64,000 nt of DNA from Salticus scenicus (GCA_963930645.1 OZ005651.1:131233475-131297474); one strand, 5' to 3'; counted from the stretch's first letter, positions 25,778 to 38,619 are shown. The notes: generated from the letters alone by a model not told the origin. A program made the numbers and translations.

Positions 25778-26256
25778 ACCACTTCTACGACTGTAATTCT
25801 TTTAATTATGATTATTTCTATTCATTTGTTTTTGTGTGAACAAATTATGCATTTGTGCAAGTGTGCAATGCACAAATTGTTAAAAAAACAAGTAAATTTA
25901 CAGGCCTTCGCCCGTTTAATTTTTACGATCACAACCGTTTTTTTACCTACAAGACGGATATTTTTTATATGTCTTGATACTTTCCGCTATACCACAAGGT
26001 TCTTAGCAGTCTTTTACCGCTTTGTTTTTATAATAAACTCCATTAATCGCTTGTAGCACATATTTTCAAAGGAATAATACAAAAATTGATTTATATATAG
26101 AGTGGTATTCAAAATGATAAATTACGGGCAAAACATAGACTGCTAAGAACTTTGTGGTATAGCGGAAAATATCAAGTCATAACAGAAAATATGGGTATGC
26201 CTGTTTTGTAGGTAAAAAACGGTTGTGACCGCAAAAATTAAACGGGCGAAGCCCCA

Positions 26257-26287
<31 letters not shown>

Positions 26288-26388
26288 CAATTTACGCATT
26301 GCACACTTGCACAAATGCATAATTTGTTCACACAAAAATAAGTGAATAGAAATAATCATAATTAAAAGAATTACAGGCGTAGAAGTGT
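25778..26388. mobile_element. Foldback element, ~610 bp
   Basis: The left arm (about 25778-26025) is mirrored in the right arm (about 26130-26388): CTGTAATTCTTTTAATTATG at 25791 and its complement near 26360, CACTTCTACG at the outer left and CGTAGAAGTG at the outer right, GGCCTTCGCCCGTTTAAT near 25903 and its counterpart near 26238. The loop is about 100 bp. An A/T run at 26261-26284 interrupts the right arm. No target duplication identified. Confidence 0.8.
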
Positions 26389-26874
26389 TGAAGGAAAATC
26401 ATTAAAATGAGCAACTTTGTCCAGATAATTGACCCGTAGAGGCAACTGAAGCCTTTGACCCATATCAATAAAAAATTGCACATGCTCTACGAATACCATA
26501 TGCCAATTTTTCGGCCCTATTGGAACTAAGGATTCCAATTTCTTATATATATATATATTGAAAAAATGATAAAATTAACCAATTTTTATATAAACAACCC
26601 CAGAGGCAACTGAAGATATTAACTCAGATGAACAAAATTTTGCACACATACTGACAAATAGCATAAGGCAACTTTTCCGCACTGTTGGAAATTTGATATA
26701 AAAAAAAGTTTTTTTCGATACACCCTAACTGATATTTAAACTAAATCAATACACCTTAACAATCAGTTTAGAATAATACGTACAATAAAATATTAGAAAT
26801 ATGTTAAATAATCTAAGAAATTACTTATTTCAAAAAATTATTTGACTAATATGGAACCAACAAAATGATTAAAT

Positions 26875-27243
26875 CTGTACTGATAAGTATAAAGGATTTA
26901 AGTCCAAAAATGTCGATTTTGAGTTAAGTACATAGTCAGACTGAGAAAAAAAATTCTCTATAGATTGGTATAAAGGATTTAAATCCATGTCATTTAGCCT
27001 TTGAGAAAATCCATCGGTAAAAAAAGATTCAAGTCAGAAATTTAGAATTAATCTTTGGTATAAATATTTCATTTTTTTCCCTTTATTAAATGAAGATTGA
27101 CAATCACTGAATGGTATAAAGCGTATAAATCAACATAATCCCTTTTTCCTAATCGATTCTTCTGATTAGTTTTTAGTCTAACTTTATTAGTCTCCTGAAA
27201 AATCAAGAATTTGGACTTAAATCCTTTATACTTATCAGTACAG
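26875..27243. mobile_element. MITE family A, copy 1 (369 bp)
   Basis: TIRs CTGTACTGATAAGTATAAAG and CTTTATACTTATCAGTACAG form long perfect ends, with candidate 4-bp duplication AAAT on both sides. The ends contain a subterminal motif GGATTTAAGTCC that recurs inside (TATAAAGGATTTAAATCC near 26972). No coding capacity. A second copy in inverted orientation is at 45940-46322. Confidence 0.85.
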
Positions 27244-27517
27244 AAATATCATTTATTTAAGTTGTTACATGGAAGCTGGCGAGAGTGTTTTACTGCTTCA
27301 TTTATTTTCCATTAAAGAATAACTTTCACTCCAACAAATAATCTAATTCTTGTTTGTGTTTTATTGGCACATTGCCAGAGATATGTCTCTCTCTCTCTCC
27401 CTTTTTCATGCAGAGAGATAAGATGAAAATGTTATTTATTTAATATGATCTTTTCAATAATATATTACAATGTAAATATGTTCTTATGCAATAACAGTAT
27501 CATTTATTATATTACAT

Positions 27518-27670
27518 GAAATAATGCCCATCTCTACTGAGCTACTCTGGCTAATAACCAGCTAATAACCTCACACACCGGGTTCGATTCCAGTCTCTGG
27601 TATTTTTCACATAGTTGGTATATAAAAAAATATCAACCTTTACACTCCAATTTACTTAAAATGAATATTC
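27518..27670 (+). mobile_element. tRNA-derived SINE, copy 2
   Basis: Plus-strand copy of the SINE at 23318-23469. It shares the B box GGTTCGATTCC (27581-27591), then AGTCTCTGGTATTTTTCACA and the TAGTTGGTATAT tail. The A-box region is altered and reads better on the opposite strand (TAGCTCAG), so this copy is probably transcriptionally inactive. Confidence 0.8.
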
Positions 27671-29594
27671 ACGGATGATGATTTCATGAATAAAAAATTT
27701 CTGAAAAGAAAAATATATTATGAGAGAAAGGAAATATTCCTTTTTCTAGATTTTGTAATCAATTTTCCTTGAATTTTAATGAACATTTTTGTTTTCCCTG
27801 ATTTCTTTTAACAAAATCCAAATTCCCTGAGCATTTCAGGTTTTACCTGATGAGTATGAACCCTGCATACTACTTTGTACATGGTATTACAGTTAAAATG
27901 GAAATATATGGCAGATTTCTTCACCTACATGAAAGTGGGAATTAGTGGCAAATTTGAGACTTGGCGAAAAATTAGGCAATTTGGCAATAAGCTAGAGTTT
28001 AGGGTTGCCAAAGTTTAGAAGCTCTAACTTTAACAGAAGCTAAGTTGTGAAATTTTTTGGTGTCATCCATTGATTTCTAGAGCAGAACTACCTCTTAAAT
28101 TCTATAAATCAGTAGCAAGACTGGATGAGTCCAGTTTCTATTCAGACTGCGAGACAAACGCACAACTCTCTAAGAACTTTAAATATTTTATCATTGTTCG
28201 GAAATGAAAAAATTCCTGTTCTCTAGTATAAGCTGCTTACTTGATTTGTACTACGAATGATTGGTTTATTCGATTATTTCGAGAATATTCATTCACGCTA
28301 TCATTAACTTCTGTTAAAATCTTTATGACAGTACAGTAGGTTAAGTATAATGGCCAAATATTTTGTATTTTGGTCATTATGGATAAAATTTTCATAGATA
28401 TTACCAAAACGGAAAGGCACAGAAAGACTAAAATGAGAGATGCAGAACAACTGTTATAACAAACCTAGATATGAAGTTGCAATGTTCTAAGTCAAACTGC
28501 TTTTGAGTTATATGAGATACACACACACATGCATACACACAGATGTTGTGTAAAATCGTAGAAATCCCTTAAGCAGGAGCTTATATTAAGACTGAAATTT
28601 GTAATGTATAACTAGACGTCATAACAGTTCTAAACATAAATTTGCAGCTTTCTATGACCATTCGTTTTTAAGCTATGCAAGATAAAAAATCAAAATTTTG
28701 CAAGTTGGTTTTATAATACTTCCTTATGCTTTGAACAAGGAAGTAAAAAGTATAGTAAAAGTACAGCCATTATATTTCATTGTAATATTTATAATTATTC
28801 ATATTAAAAGATAGTGGTGGCTTTAGTTATTTTGATAGACTTTTGCTGAGCCCTGTGAATGATAGCTTCTAAAGGAATTATTAAATAGTTATTTTGCATT
28901 CTTTTTAGTGCACTGGACTGTGGCCCTATTTTGACATAGGGCCACATACACATATTTTGTGGCCCTACTTTATGGCCCTATTTTGACATATCTATTTAAA
29001 TAGTCACAGCAACAGAGCCCTGGGCGAAATTTTTTCTGCATCTTATGAATCATAATTTCTAAGGAACTTTCTGAGGTTTAACAAAAACCTTTGTTGAAAG
29101 TCAGGGATTACTTGTAAATTACTCTTTTTCAATGGTGACAATATGTTACTCCACTGGCATTGAAAAAATACTGTTTGTCTAGGAGAACACTCTATCCCCC
29201 ATGCTTTTCATAGTAAATGAATCCTTTTATCTATTATTATTCATTCTACTTTTCTTCTTTGTTCAGATTGCCCTGGCTAAAGGATTTTTTTTTTTTTTTG
29301 CAAAATTCTTTGTTATTTTTGTTTAATGCGTAAATAAGGCGACCAACCAGCCTTTTTTGGCACCCTTCTGCATCTGGTCCCACTCGCCCCCTTTTACCTG
29401 CTATTTACCATATCATTTTGTTAAAATGATACAGTAAATAACAGGCAACTGTAACTAGCAAGTAAGAAGATAAAAACTATAGCATGCAGGATACTACTAT
29501 GATCATACTTTGCTACTTATATGACAATTAACAAATTTAGAAAACAGTAATAATAATGACTTTAAAAAATACAAACAAAATAAAAATTACTAAC
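27671..29594. other. Intronic, with dispersed repeat copy 2 at 27940-28220
   Basis: Segment 27940-28220 is a diverged relative of 22130-22470. The segment near 27790-27875 (CCCTGAGCATTTCAGG and GAACCCTGC) resembles the end of the CAGGGTTG-type element at 37406. A short direct repeat GTGGCCCTA(C/T)TTT lies at 28920-28990. No coding signal. Confidence 0.4.
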
Positions 29595-29767
29595 TTGAAG
29601 GCATTGTTAACTTTTGTACCATAACTCCTTGCTTAAACAAGGAACTCATGAGAGTTGGAGAAGCAGTAATTGGAGTGGCTGTAGTTCCAGAGCGAGTATT
29701 TGCAGCACCAGAATTATTTTGATTTGGTAATACTCTAATTGTTGTGCCGCCAACCCATTGACATTGC
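29595..29767 (-). CDS. RAD54L2: RAD54L2 exon: linker with QGVMVQKL block
   Basis: A 173-bp exon with acceptor TTTTTTAG and donor TCAA|GTTAGT. One base completes a Gln codon and one base is left over. The translation runs QCQWVGGTTIRVLPNQNNSG, a Ser/Thr/Ala-rich linker, and LMSSLFKQGVMVQKLTMPS. The last part corresponds to the RAGVLVQKV region of vertebrate ARIP4, as I recall it. The linker between the blocks is low complexity and poorly conserved. Confidence 0.88.
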
Positions 29768-30590
29768 CTAAAAAAAATTATTATTAAAGCATTAGTCTGA
29801 ATAAACCATTGTATACAACGCATACTTCAAAAAGTATTAAATATCATTATGATGTTAAATGGAAAGGAAAAAGTAAGTAACCAACATAATAAAAATTAAT
29901 AAAATAGAAGGAAGAAAATAAGTCAAATTTTTTATTTCATTTGATAGAAGAAAAAGATGTAGTTTATACTTTACTAGCACTTTTGTAAATATATATAAAA
30001 ATATTAATTAATTAGATGTAACTAGCAGTTGTGAAATTATATTTTTTATGAATTGCTAGACTAAAGAAAGGCTGAAAATAAGATAATATAATAATAGGTT
30101 TTACTTATCAATAATGAAGACAACTTATTTGTGAAACAATGAAATGCATTTATTTCATAGTATATTATACTCAAAAATTAAGATTGCAGATATTAGGAGT
30201 TAGAATATTCTAACACTTAATATTTACATAAAAAATATTTATCAATAATAACACTTCAGTATAGCATATATAAAATGAAGAACTGTCCTCACATCTAACC
30301 GTTTTGGATTTAACTCTTTAAAATTCTGAATAATAATTTAGTACATTTTGCATAAGAAATTGATTTAAAAAGAAATTAATTTTATTTTAAATTATATACT
30401 TATTTGTTGAAATAACTTGCATTTCAGTTTTTTATAAGAAAGGATTAATTTTATTATAGATTAATTATATCAACCTTTTTAAATACTTCTTTTATAAATC
30501 AAAATTTCATCTATTTTAAAATGTAAATGTAACCCATAAATTAAAATTTTCATTTAATTTTGAAATGTAAATGTAGCTCTATTAATAAAT
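29768..30590. other. Intronic, nothing seen
   Basis: AT-rich intron immediately upstream of the 173-bp exon; no element ends or frames recognised. Confidence 0.5.
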
Positions 30591-30593
30591 AAC

Positions 30594-32440
30594 CTTATTA
30601 ATAATAATCCTGAGGAAAATAGAATTGATATCCGTATTACCGAAATTAAAAAATCTGTGCGGAATAAAAATATCAATAAAGGAGACCTTCGCGAACTGAA
30701 AAATCTTTAAAAGAATAATGAAACTGCCTGCACACTCACTGACAAAACACGTAAAATTGCCACTCTTGACTGGAAGGATTATAATTTAAAAATGGAAGAA
30801 ACAATAAATGAAATCGGTGTGAATGAAATAAATAAGGACCCCAATAACAAGCTCATCGAGAAAATCTGGAAAATTATTAAAGAAGGTAAATGACCCGATA
30901 ATATCCCCCCAAAATTCAAAACCATGCAACCAATACTCCTCGCATTTTTTTAAGGTTCAAAGATCACCCCCCCCCCTCCCCAAAATTCAGACCCACTGTT
31001 AATAAAAACAAAGCTCCCACTTACTGTCTTGAGAAATATACGGCTAAAATTTATTGTAAAATTATTCCCCCTCGCAATATTCATTAGAATCCAACGAAGA
31101 CTTTTATTAAAAAATTAAAGGGAATTGAAAATAAAACTAATTATCATTTTGTTAGTTTCAATGTGATCAACCTATACCCTTCTATAAACCTCCAGAAAGC
31201 TAGTCAAATCGTCAACAAAACAATAAATAAAAACTACCTCGATCCCAAAATAGCCCAAACACTTACTGCAACTACGAACTTTTCCCTAAATAAAAACTAT
31301 TTTAGTTTTAATAACAAGGTATACCAACAAAAGAAAGGTGTCCCAATGGGATCACCCATTTCCGGCTTTATAGCCGAATTTAAATTAAGATTATTAGAAA
31401 AAAGAAATCCTTGAAAATTCAAAAAATAAAATTCACTTTTGGTTTTGCTGTCATCGATAAAAAAATATGATATTAACCAAATTTTAAATGAAATTAATAG
31501 TTATGACTCTCATATTCAATTTATGTATGAAGAAGAAACCAACCAACAAATTAATTTCCTCGATGTTAAAATTACACGTACTGATAAAATTAAAACCACC
31601 ATCTACCATAAACCAACTAATAGTAGTGAAATTATACACTATAATAGTAAAACACCTTACCATTACAAAACTAATGTAATACGTTCCTATATCAATTGCG
31701 CCTTTTTAATATGTAACAATTCAGAAGATCTTAATAATGAATTAAATTTAATTAAAGTTTTCACTAAAAAAACGGGTTACCCGGATAAAATTGTTAACAA
31801 ACTGATTAAAAGTAAAATAAGAACTCTTGATAATATACCCAACTTTCAAAACCCCCCCTTAAAATTTACTTCTTCCATTCCTTATGATCGTGGAGCCTCT
31901 AACAGAATAAAAAATGTAGCAAACAAATACGGCGTCAATATCCCTATTAAACCCAACAGAAATATCTTACAGCTAATACGAAGTGATAAAGACCCCATCC
32001 CCCCTCTCGAAACCGCAGGAATATATAAAACACCTTTTATTGATCAAAATAAAAAGCCAGGCCAGGTTCATATATTGGTGTAACAAAGAGAAAAAAATAA
32101 ACAAGAGTAAACGAACATAAGAACAATATAAAAACCGGAAAATTAAATACAGCTTTAGCCAAAACTTTTAATAAACAAGATATTATAATTCATTTTGATA
32201 AAACCAACAAAATCGCGGATTATCATGATTACCATTATGCAATATACTGAAAAGCAATTGAAATAGCCACAAATCAGGAGGCCAGTGGCGCAGTGGCACC
32301 CGACAGAGTATGGCACCACCTTATGGCTAAGGATACTCAATATCGTCATTCAAGATCTTCACAGAAGTCGTCATCTGATGACAGCTGGGTGCCCAGCTGA
32401 AAAATTTAATGACATGCACGAAATAAAGTTAAGGTTTTTA
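30594..32440 (+). pseudogene. Penelope-like element with GIY-YIG region, copy 1 (inactive)
   Basis: Plus-strand frames with stops and frameshifts. An N-terminal part reads TDKTRKIATLDWKDYNLKME and RPTVNKNKAPTYCLEKYTAK. The reverse transcriptase follows: FVSFNVINLYPSIN (motif A), KKGVPMGSPISGFIAEF (motif B), then NFLDVKITRT and YHKPTNSSEIIHYNSKTPY at 31439-32083. After AGIYKTPFIDQNKK a frameshifted part reads GKLNTALAKTFNKQDIIIHF, corresponding to the C-terminal GIY-YIG nuclease region of Penelope-like elements. The motif C block (YVDD) is missing between FWF near 31440 and VIDKKYDINQ, and motif A has Asn for Asp. It therefore cannot be catalytically active. It lies antisense in a RAD54L2 intron. 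Confidence 0.88.
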
Positions 32441-32937
32441 TATATTTTTATTTAATTGATAGTTTATGCTTCGTTTTTTTGTATTTTGGTAGCAGGGTGG
32501 GCCAGTCTACCCCTGACAGAAGATAACATTTTTGATTTTTATCAGTTCTTTTCTTTAGAAGGAAATTAAATACTATAGATTATTCCAAAGAACCAATGTA
32601 AAAAAGTAAGAGAGCATGAAGGTAATTCACACTGAAAAAATTATAAAGATGTTTTGAAATATCTGCCAAGGTGAGAATTAAATATCAGAAAATTTCTTAA
32701 GACTGCTATATTGATGTGAATCTAAAATATTAAAATATGCATTTCTTTATTTAGGATAACTGAGAAATCTTTAAGATATCTAAAGGAATATTGAATTAAT
32801 CATTCTTAGAAAAATATAAATTATAATACAGTTAAGATAAGCATTTGTACACATGAAATGATTTTTTTTTTTTTTTAAATTAAAGGTTTTATTAAAAAAT
32901 AAATAAATAAAAACTGTACTTGTTATTTATTATAAAC
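32441..32937. other. Intronic, nothing seen
   Basis: AT-rich stretch between the Penelope-like remnant and the 167-bp exon; T run at 32863-32876. Confidence 0.5.
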
Positions 32938-33104
32938 TGGCTTCCATTTGCAGATCCAGCAGGTAGATAAGTATATGTTGTCCTTATATTGATCATATTA
33001 GCCCGTTTGGCCATTTCATAACTCTGTTTAGCTAGCCGCTTTTCCTGTTTAGTTAATTTTAGATCTTTGCGATCTAAAAGAAGTGATTCATGCTCAAAAG
33101 GCTC
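32938..33104 (-). CDS. RAD54L2: RAD54L2 exon: EPFEHESLL block
   Basis: A 167-bp exon with acceptor TTTTTTTAG. The translation EPFEHESLLLDRKDLKLTKQ is almost identical to the vertebrate ARIP4 segment, followed by a basic EKRLAKQSYEMAKRANM stretch and a divergent Tyr/Thr/Pro tail. I place the donor at GCCA|GTTTAT because this gives the right phase (two bases left over) for the next exon. It is a weak donor, and GTACAG 14 bp further on cannot be excluded from sequence alone. This exon contains no helicase motif. Confidence 0.88.
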
Positions 33105-33699
33105 CTAAAAAAATATATATATAAATATACAGGATATTATTATTATTAAAAAAAGCAATTTTTCTTTATAAATTGAAAAAAATATTTACCAAACATATTC
33201 CGTAAAAAAATTTCGTTTAATGGATAAATGAGAATTTACATTTATTATTATATTGGAGATTATTTTAAGAGTAAAGATGAGAGAGAGGGAGAAAGATTAC
33301 AAATGTAAATTTAAAAATGAAGTAAAATTATTATAATTGCATAAAATGTTAGAGTAAATCCTCAACAATGAAGAAATATTTTCCATATATTAGCATTTCA
33401 GAAATAAACTTTGCTTTAATAAATTGATTTTCATTAAACTGTTATACATAACTATTAAGACTAATAGCTAAGAAATAGAATCTACCATATGTAAGTTTGT
33501 ACAAATTATTAACAATATCAAAAATTATGTCACTTTAAATACTTAGTCAACAAAATCAATCTGTTACTTTATGCATTAAGGACAAAAAATTCTGTGTTTT
33601 ATTATGCTAAAATAACTTACTAGATAAAGAACTTACAAAAAATCTCAATTTTTTACACACAAAAGCAAATCATAATTTTGATACATAAAACATACTTAC

Positions 33700-33875
33700 T
33701 TTACTCAAACTAGGACTCATTTCAGACACTAAATATTTAAGAACTCTATCTGTGTAAGATGAAGAAAATTTTGAAAGTTCCAGAACAGGACCATCATCCT
33801 CATCATCTTGTATCAAAGTGGTAACATCTTTCCATGTAAAATTGCTTTCAGGATTTAGTTCATCAACTACTCGAT
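33700..33875 (-). CDS. RAD54L2: RAD54L2 exon: conserved post-helicase segment
   Basis: A 176-bp exon with acceptor TTGTTAG and donor AGTAAA|GTAAGT. Joined to the previous exon it reads MSDRVVDELNPESNFTWKDV and continues TTLIQDDEDDGPVLELSKFS. This matches the RVVDDLNP block that follows the helicase in vertebrate ARIP4, from memory of the family. The acidic stretch DDEDDGP replaces a less acidic stretch in the human protein. It ends in phase 0 at SLSK. Confidence 0.92.
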
Positions 33876-36800
33876 CTAACAATAATAAATATAAAATAAG
33901 AAAAAAGGATTTTATAATGAATACATAAAATTTTCTTTCTACCCTCCCAATGCCTTTTTGATAGATAGATTATCAATATCATAATTTGTTTTATTTCTAG
34001 CTTTGAACTGCTCATTTTAGCAGAGTTTTCTATTCTTACACTTAAAAATAAATAAATAAATAAATAAATAGGGGGGTGCGCATTGCTTTAAGGGGACCTG
34101 AAAACTTTGACTTGTCACAATTGAGGTAAGCGTCATATAAAATCTTATATTACCATTTAATAGTTATAAATCGAACTGTATTAGGACTGTGCAATAAAAT
34201 ATATATTCAGGCAACAATTCTTATGGTTTTTGATATATTTTTTACAGATTTGAAATTTTTAAATTGTATTTTCTCAGTTTGCATTTCTTCATGAATTCAT
34301 AATCTTGAAAATGCTAAAACTTCCAGATATTTAAAGAAAACACTTATTATATGCATTAAGTTTAAGAACCCATTTAAAAAAATTACGGATGGATTTTGCA
34401 ATATTTTTAAAAGAGAAAATACTAAAAAAATCCCCCCCCCCCCCGAATTTTTAACATAGACTTGCACTTTTAATTAAAAAAAATTATTTATTCAAAAACT
34501 AATAAATAAATTTCAAAATCCATCCCTAATATTCTTTTAAGTAGGTTCTATTAAACCCCCTCCCCAATCAAAAAAAAAAAAAAAAAAAAAAAAAGTCTTT
34601 TGTTAAATATTTGTAGAAATTTTAGCATTTTGAAAATCATGAATTCATGAGAAAATGCAAACTGAGAAAATACAATTTAAAGATTTCAAATCTGTAAATA
34701 ATATATGAAAAACCATAAGAATTGTTGCCTAAATATATATTTTATTGAACAAACCTAATACAGTTTAATTTATAAGCATTAAATGGAAATATAAGTTATT
34801 AAATGAAACTTACGTCAATGGTGCCAGGGTCCCCTTAAAGAAATTACACAAATATTTTTATTGGTAACTAACATAAAACGAAAAATCCATAGTCTAAATT
34901 TCAGTAAAAAATAGAAGAAAATGTAATGAGAAAATCTATAGTTAGAACACGAAAAAAAGATATAAATGCAAAAATTGTAATTTCATAGAAACTTTTTTTT
35001 TTTTTTTACTGTCTCTTTGTAAAACACAAGTGCTTAGTTTTTTTTTTTTAGTATGACAGGTTGTTCTATTTCTTTCAAACAGTGATTCTGCATTGTCACT
35101 ATTTATTGTATTGCACCTTGAATGAGTATGTAAACAATTTTGTTTTTATTTAAAATATATAAAGCTAAAAGTTTGTCATTGTATCTATCCAGATTATTAG
35201 ATTTTATCAAAAATTGGTACACTTATTAATAAGGACAAATCTAGCTCCCACTGCATTTTTTTTTTTTAGTTCAATTGGATAATTTATTAAAAAATATTAA
35301 GTAAAAAGCACATTTTAACTTTAAAATTATTTAAAAGAAAAAAAAAATGATACCCAAAATAAATAAATATGTGAATATATTTTTTGCTTTTAAATAAATA
35401 AAATAAAATTGAGAAAAATCGTGGTAAAGAAATGAGACAGCTTCAGTATAGATTGCCTTTGCGAAATTTGGCACCAAAGTAGCTCGGACATTTCACGTTA
35501 ATGTCTTACTTACACAGTTGCAATAGCCATTTTAATTCATCACTTAAATGACAAAAATTTAAAAGACACCAAAGGGCTCCTATGCTAAAAGCTATACCAA
35601 AGTAATTTTGAGAAATGAATATAGTAACCAATGCCAGGGAATGAAATTCAATTACTGCATGTCTTTATATAGAAGAATAGATTAAAATAAGTCCTGTCAT
35701 ACTAAATTAAATTCTGTTTACAAAGAATGTAAGCAGATTTTTTTTTTTTTTTTTTTTTTTTTTAGAAAATATAATTTGAAAATGTCACAACAGTGTCATT
35801 TACTGCAACACGTGACTTTTGCAAAATATCAGGAGTCTAAAACTTAGGTAGATACAAAGAACTGTACAAAGAAGACTGTAGAAATAGAGAGGACTGTCAT
35901 TTCAAGACTGGAATCAATTGCAAGAAGCAGAAAACATAAGACATCAACTGCAATTTTGCTACTATGAGTTACAGCAGCAACAGATAACTAGTATCTATTG
36001 TTAACGGCTCACCAAAACAGAACAAGCTATGCCTCTCAGTTGTAAAAAAAACAAAAAAAAAGGAAGGAGCCAAGTCAAACAGTCCAAAGTTGATTTTATT
36101 AGGATAGCCTCTATTCATGTATAGATTCCCCTTAACCTCAAGAGAATGCATGGCATAAAGAAACAAGGCAACTGAAAATTGAGTCAAGTGCGTTTCAGTG
36201 AGAAGACTCAATTTATAAAATATAAAATCTTGGCTTGATGCTAAAAAGATTGAGCTAAATAAATTTAAAATCATAGCTAAAAAAAAAAAAAAAAATTACA
36301 TACTGCAGTTTTGGTAGCATTAAGCATGCTGTCATCATAGAATAACAAGACTGATTACAATGGTGAAAGTCAGAAGGATAAAAATACTGACTTTACTGAC
36401 TAAAACGAACTAATACTTTAAAAATGAAGTAATAAATAAAAATAAGAATGAAAAATAATGTGGTTTCACATAGATTATTAACTCTTTCCAAATGTACTTG
36501 TTGCATTGTTTAACCATAAATACAATTTTATTTATGTGATCATACAATAGATAGGAAAAAACTTGAGACTTAATTGAATACATAATCACTCTTAAACAAT
36601 GTTGAAAAGTGTTAAAAACACTTAATGCAAATGAAAATGCAATTTTAACAGTTTCCAATTATAGTACTTTAATGCATCTGAATATTTTAGTATAGCCTTG
36701 TAAATCTAAATGCTAAACATGCCATACTCTACAGAAAACTTTTTTTCAGGTCATTAACAATAAATGCAAAATTTCATTATGATTTGTACAGTACAAAGTT

Positions 36801-37405
36801 ATTTAAATATAATTTATAAAAAACACTTTCTCATAGAATGCAATGTTTTGGATGTTTTCAGTGGCATCACCAGAAAGATTTTCAGAAGGGGACAAAGTGA
36901 AAACTGTTAAGTTTCGGTTTATTTTAAAAATTCAGTTTAACTAAATCAAATGGTTGATTGATTCAGATGATTAAGCAAGTCTGTATATAAACACCAACAG
37001 CTATTTGCGATGCTATTTAAACTAAGACATTTCATTTACAAAAATTATACAGCTTGTTCTAAAGCAACCCAAATAAGAAAAAAATTAATGTAAAGTCGAC
37101 TCGTACTGCATACTCAGGAATTCATTTCAATCGTCTGTGTATCTTAACAATGGCTATAACACTATTTATTTTTTTTTTAGTTAATTCATTCATTTGAAGG
37201 GAAAATCTTTTTTTCTTTTCTTTTTTTAATTTATTATATTTGTTGAAAATCAAATGGTATCAAATGGTAGAAAAAATTAAGTACATTAAATTTTAAATTA
37301 AAAAACTTATAACAGTTATGTTTATTTTTTATAGTATAACAACTTTTTATTTTTCATTTTTTAAAATTAATTCCTTTAAAAAGGGATTGTTTTTTTTAAT
37401 TTATA
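33876..37405. other. RAD54L2 intron outside the listed elements, nothing recognised
   Basis: Outside the foldback at 34086-34840 this is AT-rich intron with T runs (34990-35006, 35740-35763). Short open frames at 35969-36658 have no recognisable similarity. Confidence 0.45.
34086..34840. mobile_element. Foldback element, ~755 bp
   Basis: The ends CTTTAAGGGGACC (from 34086) and GGTCCCCTTAAAG (to 34840) are inverted. Matching arms continue almost to the centre: the GGCAACAATTCTTATGGTTT segment near 34213 mirrors one near 34715, and GATGGATTTTGCAA near 34389 mirrors the AAAATCCATC segment near 34517. A C run (34432-34444) and an A run (34569-34593) sit inside. No coding capacity and no clear target duplication. 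Confidence 0.8.
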
Positions 37406-37867
37406 CAGGGTTGCTACTCAAACAGGAGAATGAAATTCCTTGACTTTTTCAGGTTTTCCAGGAATATTCTAAGAAAATTCCAGTCTAACCATATATCAAG
37501 CACTGGCTGTGTTGAGAGAAAAATAATTATGGTACCACTTGAAAACACAAATGTTACACATATGACAATAAGTTACATCTTAGTGATAGCATCTGTTGCT
37601 TATAAGCAAGATAAGAAATTTCTTTCATGAACAGAAAAGAAGGGTAAACATGTTTAAAAAAAAATGGCAGAAGCTAAGAAAAACATGGGAAAAATGATCC
37701 TACATTGGCAGAAAAATTGCTTCTTTTTTTGGCAATCATCGTAAAATTCCTTGACTTTTCCAGATTCTGGCTAAAATATTCAAAGTTCCTGACTTTTCCC
37801 TGACTATTATAGTAAATTTTTGAATTCCCTGACTATTCCAGGTTTTCCAGCTAGCATGACAACCCTG
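37406..37867. mobile_element. CAGGGTTG-ended non-autonomous DNA element (462 bp)
   Basis: The left end CAGGGTTGCTACTC and right end GCATGACAACCCTG are inverted. Subterminal repeats AAATTCCTTGACTTTTTCAG and GAATTCCCTGACTATTCCAG occur on both sides. A TTTATA/TTTAGA flank pair is an imperfect candidate target duplication. The end sequence is hAT-like. Related pieces occur near 27800 and 22430. Confidence 0.65.
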
Positions 37868-38498
37868 TTTAGAGTATTTATTGGAAAAAATGATAGTATA
37901 AAGTAGAGTTAAGTTTAATTAAAATTTATTTTTTTTTAATTTATTTAATTCCTTTTAAAAGAAAATCTACTTTTACTTTTATTTATTATATTGGTTGGAA
38001 TCATATGGGTAATATAGTGTAAAGAGCAAGGGCATGCTTCAAAAACTAAAACATTTAATAGATGAGAGATACAGTCATCTTTAAAATCATAGTTCTTGAA
38101 TAATAGCAGATCCATCTGTTGTTGATAAATACCCAGATTGAAGTACCCGGGAAAGACCTTTCTGTAGGCAGTGCGGGAACCTGGACTCGATGCATTGTGG
38201 ACAGGAAAAGAGCCGCCGTAGGCAGCAGGCACCCGTAGCGAGGTTTAGAGTGATTTCAATGTTCAGTTTTTATTTATAATGTGATATAAAAAATAGAGAT
38301 TCAATTCTTTTGAAAATTCATTTAAATATAGTGACCAGCAAAGCAGGCTTAGCCTGCTGGTTTATAATATATATATTTAAAAATGACTTTCCTTAATTAT
38401 TCTTTATAGTTTGAATAGTATATATTTATACAATACCAACTTCTAACATTACGGATTTGAAATAAAAGATAAGAATTTTAAAATAATATAATTTTTAC
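37868..38498. other. Intronic, GC-richer patch at 38105-38250
   Basis: Mostly AT-rich intron. The patch 38105-38250 has markedly more GC (CCCGGGAAAGACC, GCCGCCGTAGGCAGCAGGC) and gives a short minus-strand frame without recognisable similarity; it may be a fragment of a repeat. Confidence 0.4.
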
Positions 38499-38619
38499 CT
38501 GACATCCCTTGTTTGTTAACTTGTCTATCATATATACGTTTTTCTAAGCTATTGTCTGTAACTAATCTGTAGATGTAACATTGCTTCTTTTGACCATAAC
38601 GATAAATGCGACAAACAGC
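38499..38619 (-). CDS. RAD54L2: RAD54L2 exon: helicase motif VI
   Basis: A 121-bp exon with acceptor AATTTCAG and donor TCAG|GTAAAA. It enters in phase 0 and leaves one base. The translation AVCRIYRYGQKKQCYIYRLV carries helicase motif VI, including the arginine-finger region (CRIYRYGQ), followed by TDNSLEKRIYDRQVNKQGMS, the conserved brace after lobe 2. A 4.2-kb intron holding a Penelope-like fragment, a piggyBac-type MITE and a hAT-like element separates it from the preceding exon. Confidence 0.95.
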
